From Liquorilactobacillus aquaticus DSM 21051 (GTDB taxonomy: Bacteria > Bacillota > Bacilli > Lactobacillales > Lactobacillaceae), in NCBI RefSeq assembly GCF_001436755.1, contig NZ_AYZD01000011.1, positions 124,001-188,000 of the forward strand: DNA of 64,000 bases, written 5' to 3'. Below are positions 63,932 through 64,000 of the stretch, piece after piece. How positions within the stretch are numbered: the stretch's first letter is position 1; the number at the start of each line of letters is the position of its first letter. The position numbers were made by a program, and so were the translations under genes. Under the pieces are notes generated by a model. That model did no database searches. It was not told the origin of the DNA and saw nothing but the letters and a program-made list of their open reading frames with translations.

Positions 63932-64000
63932 AAATTATATGCTCCTTTGTTTTTTATTTCAGATCTCAATGTTTAAAAGTGCAAAAAACATAAAAGAAAA

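Noticed and set aside
1-64000. tRNA, rRNA, CRISPR array, insertion sequence or prophage genes
   Set aside because: No cloverleaf with a CCA-ready acceptor stem, regular repeat-spacer pattern, transposase or phage protein was seen.

Overview
The window looks like the chromosome of a low-GC Gram-positive of the family Lactobacillaceae. It fits one of the motile lactobacilli best (a Liquorilactobacillus- or Ligilactobacillus-like organism). The evidence is strong AGGAGG ribosome binding sites, frequent TTG/GTG starts, an Rgg-type regulator, an AgaS sugar isomerase, and a full Gram-positive flagellum/chemotaxis cluster that has FliY, CheC and CheD but no L- or P-ring genes. The genus is an inference; no 16S gene or other species marker lies in the window.

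Positions 1-14 kb are an accessory region of small regulator-plus-enzyme or regulator-plus-transporter modules. They are an agaS fragment, HxlR/quinone-oxidoreductase, an NTF2-like protein, a glutamine amidotransferase, an SDR, three MFS transporters, an Rgg regulator, ArsR/MFS, ArsR/glutathione-S-transferase, and an amino-acid ABC permease plus binding protein with no ATPase. Four single-base frameshifts fall in three genes between 3.5 and 7.1 kb (an MFS transporter twice, a DUF554 membrane protein, an HxlR regulator). The rest of the window shows none, so this patch seems to be decaying or was badly sequenced.

Positions 14-25 kb carry the late flagellar genes on the minus strand: flgM-flgN-flgK-flgL, flagellin (hag), flaG-fliD-fliT-like-fliS, then a large TPR-type family 2 glycosyltransferase and a DUF4767 lipoprotein that may modify flagellin. 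Positions 25-54.4 kb are one long minus-strand operon running from flgB to fliY: flgB flgC fliE fliF fliG fliH fliI fliJ fliK flgD (TIGR02530-like) flgE flbD fliL fliO fliP fliQ fliR flhB flhA sigD flgF flgG, an FtsE-like ATPase, mcp cheW2 cheD cheB cheR cheA cheC cheY cheW fliM fliY. motA-motB diverge from it at 54.8 kb. Positions 56.9-64 kb hold two related Cache-domain chemoreceptors on either side of a short UvrA-like ATPase.

The control logic can be read from the DNA. A sigma-A-like -10 box precedes flgB. Good sigma-D (sigma-28) promoters, TAAA-like with 14-15 bp to CCGATA, precede hag, flgM, the mcp-che-fliM-fliY segment, motA and one Cache receptor. Hairpin terminators separate the blocks. 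The sigD gene lies mid-operon and its anti-sigma factor flgM heads the late operon, as in the Bacillus-type hierarchy. Points most worth a second look are fliJ, which has no start codon other than ATC; an FtsE-like ATPase without FtsX inside the flagellar operon; a 50-residue charged insertion in FliM at the FliG-contact loop; the glycosyltransferase/lipoprotein pair; and a 33-codon gene immediately after the UvrA-like gene.
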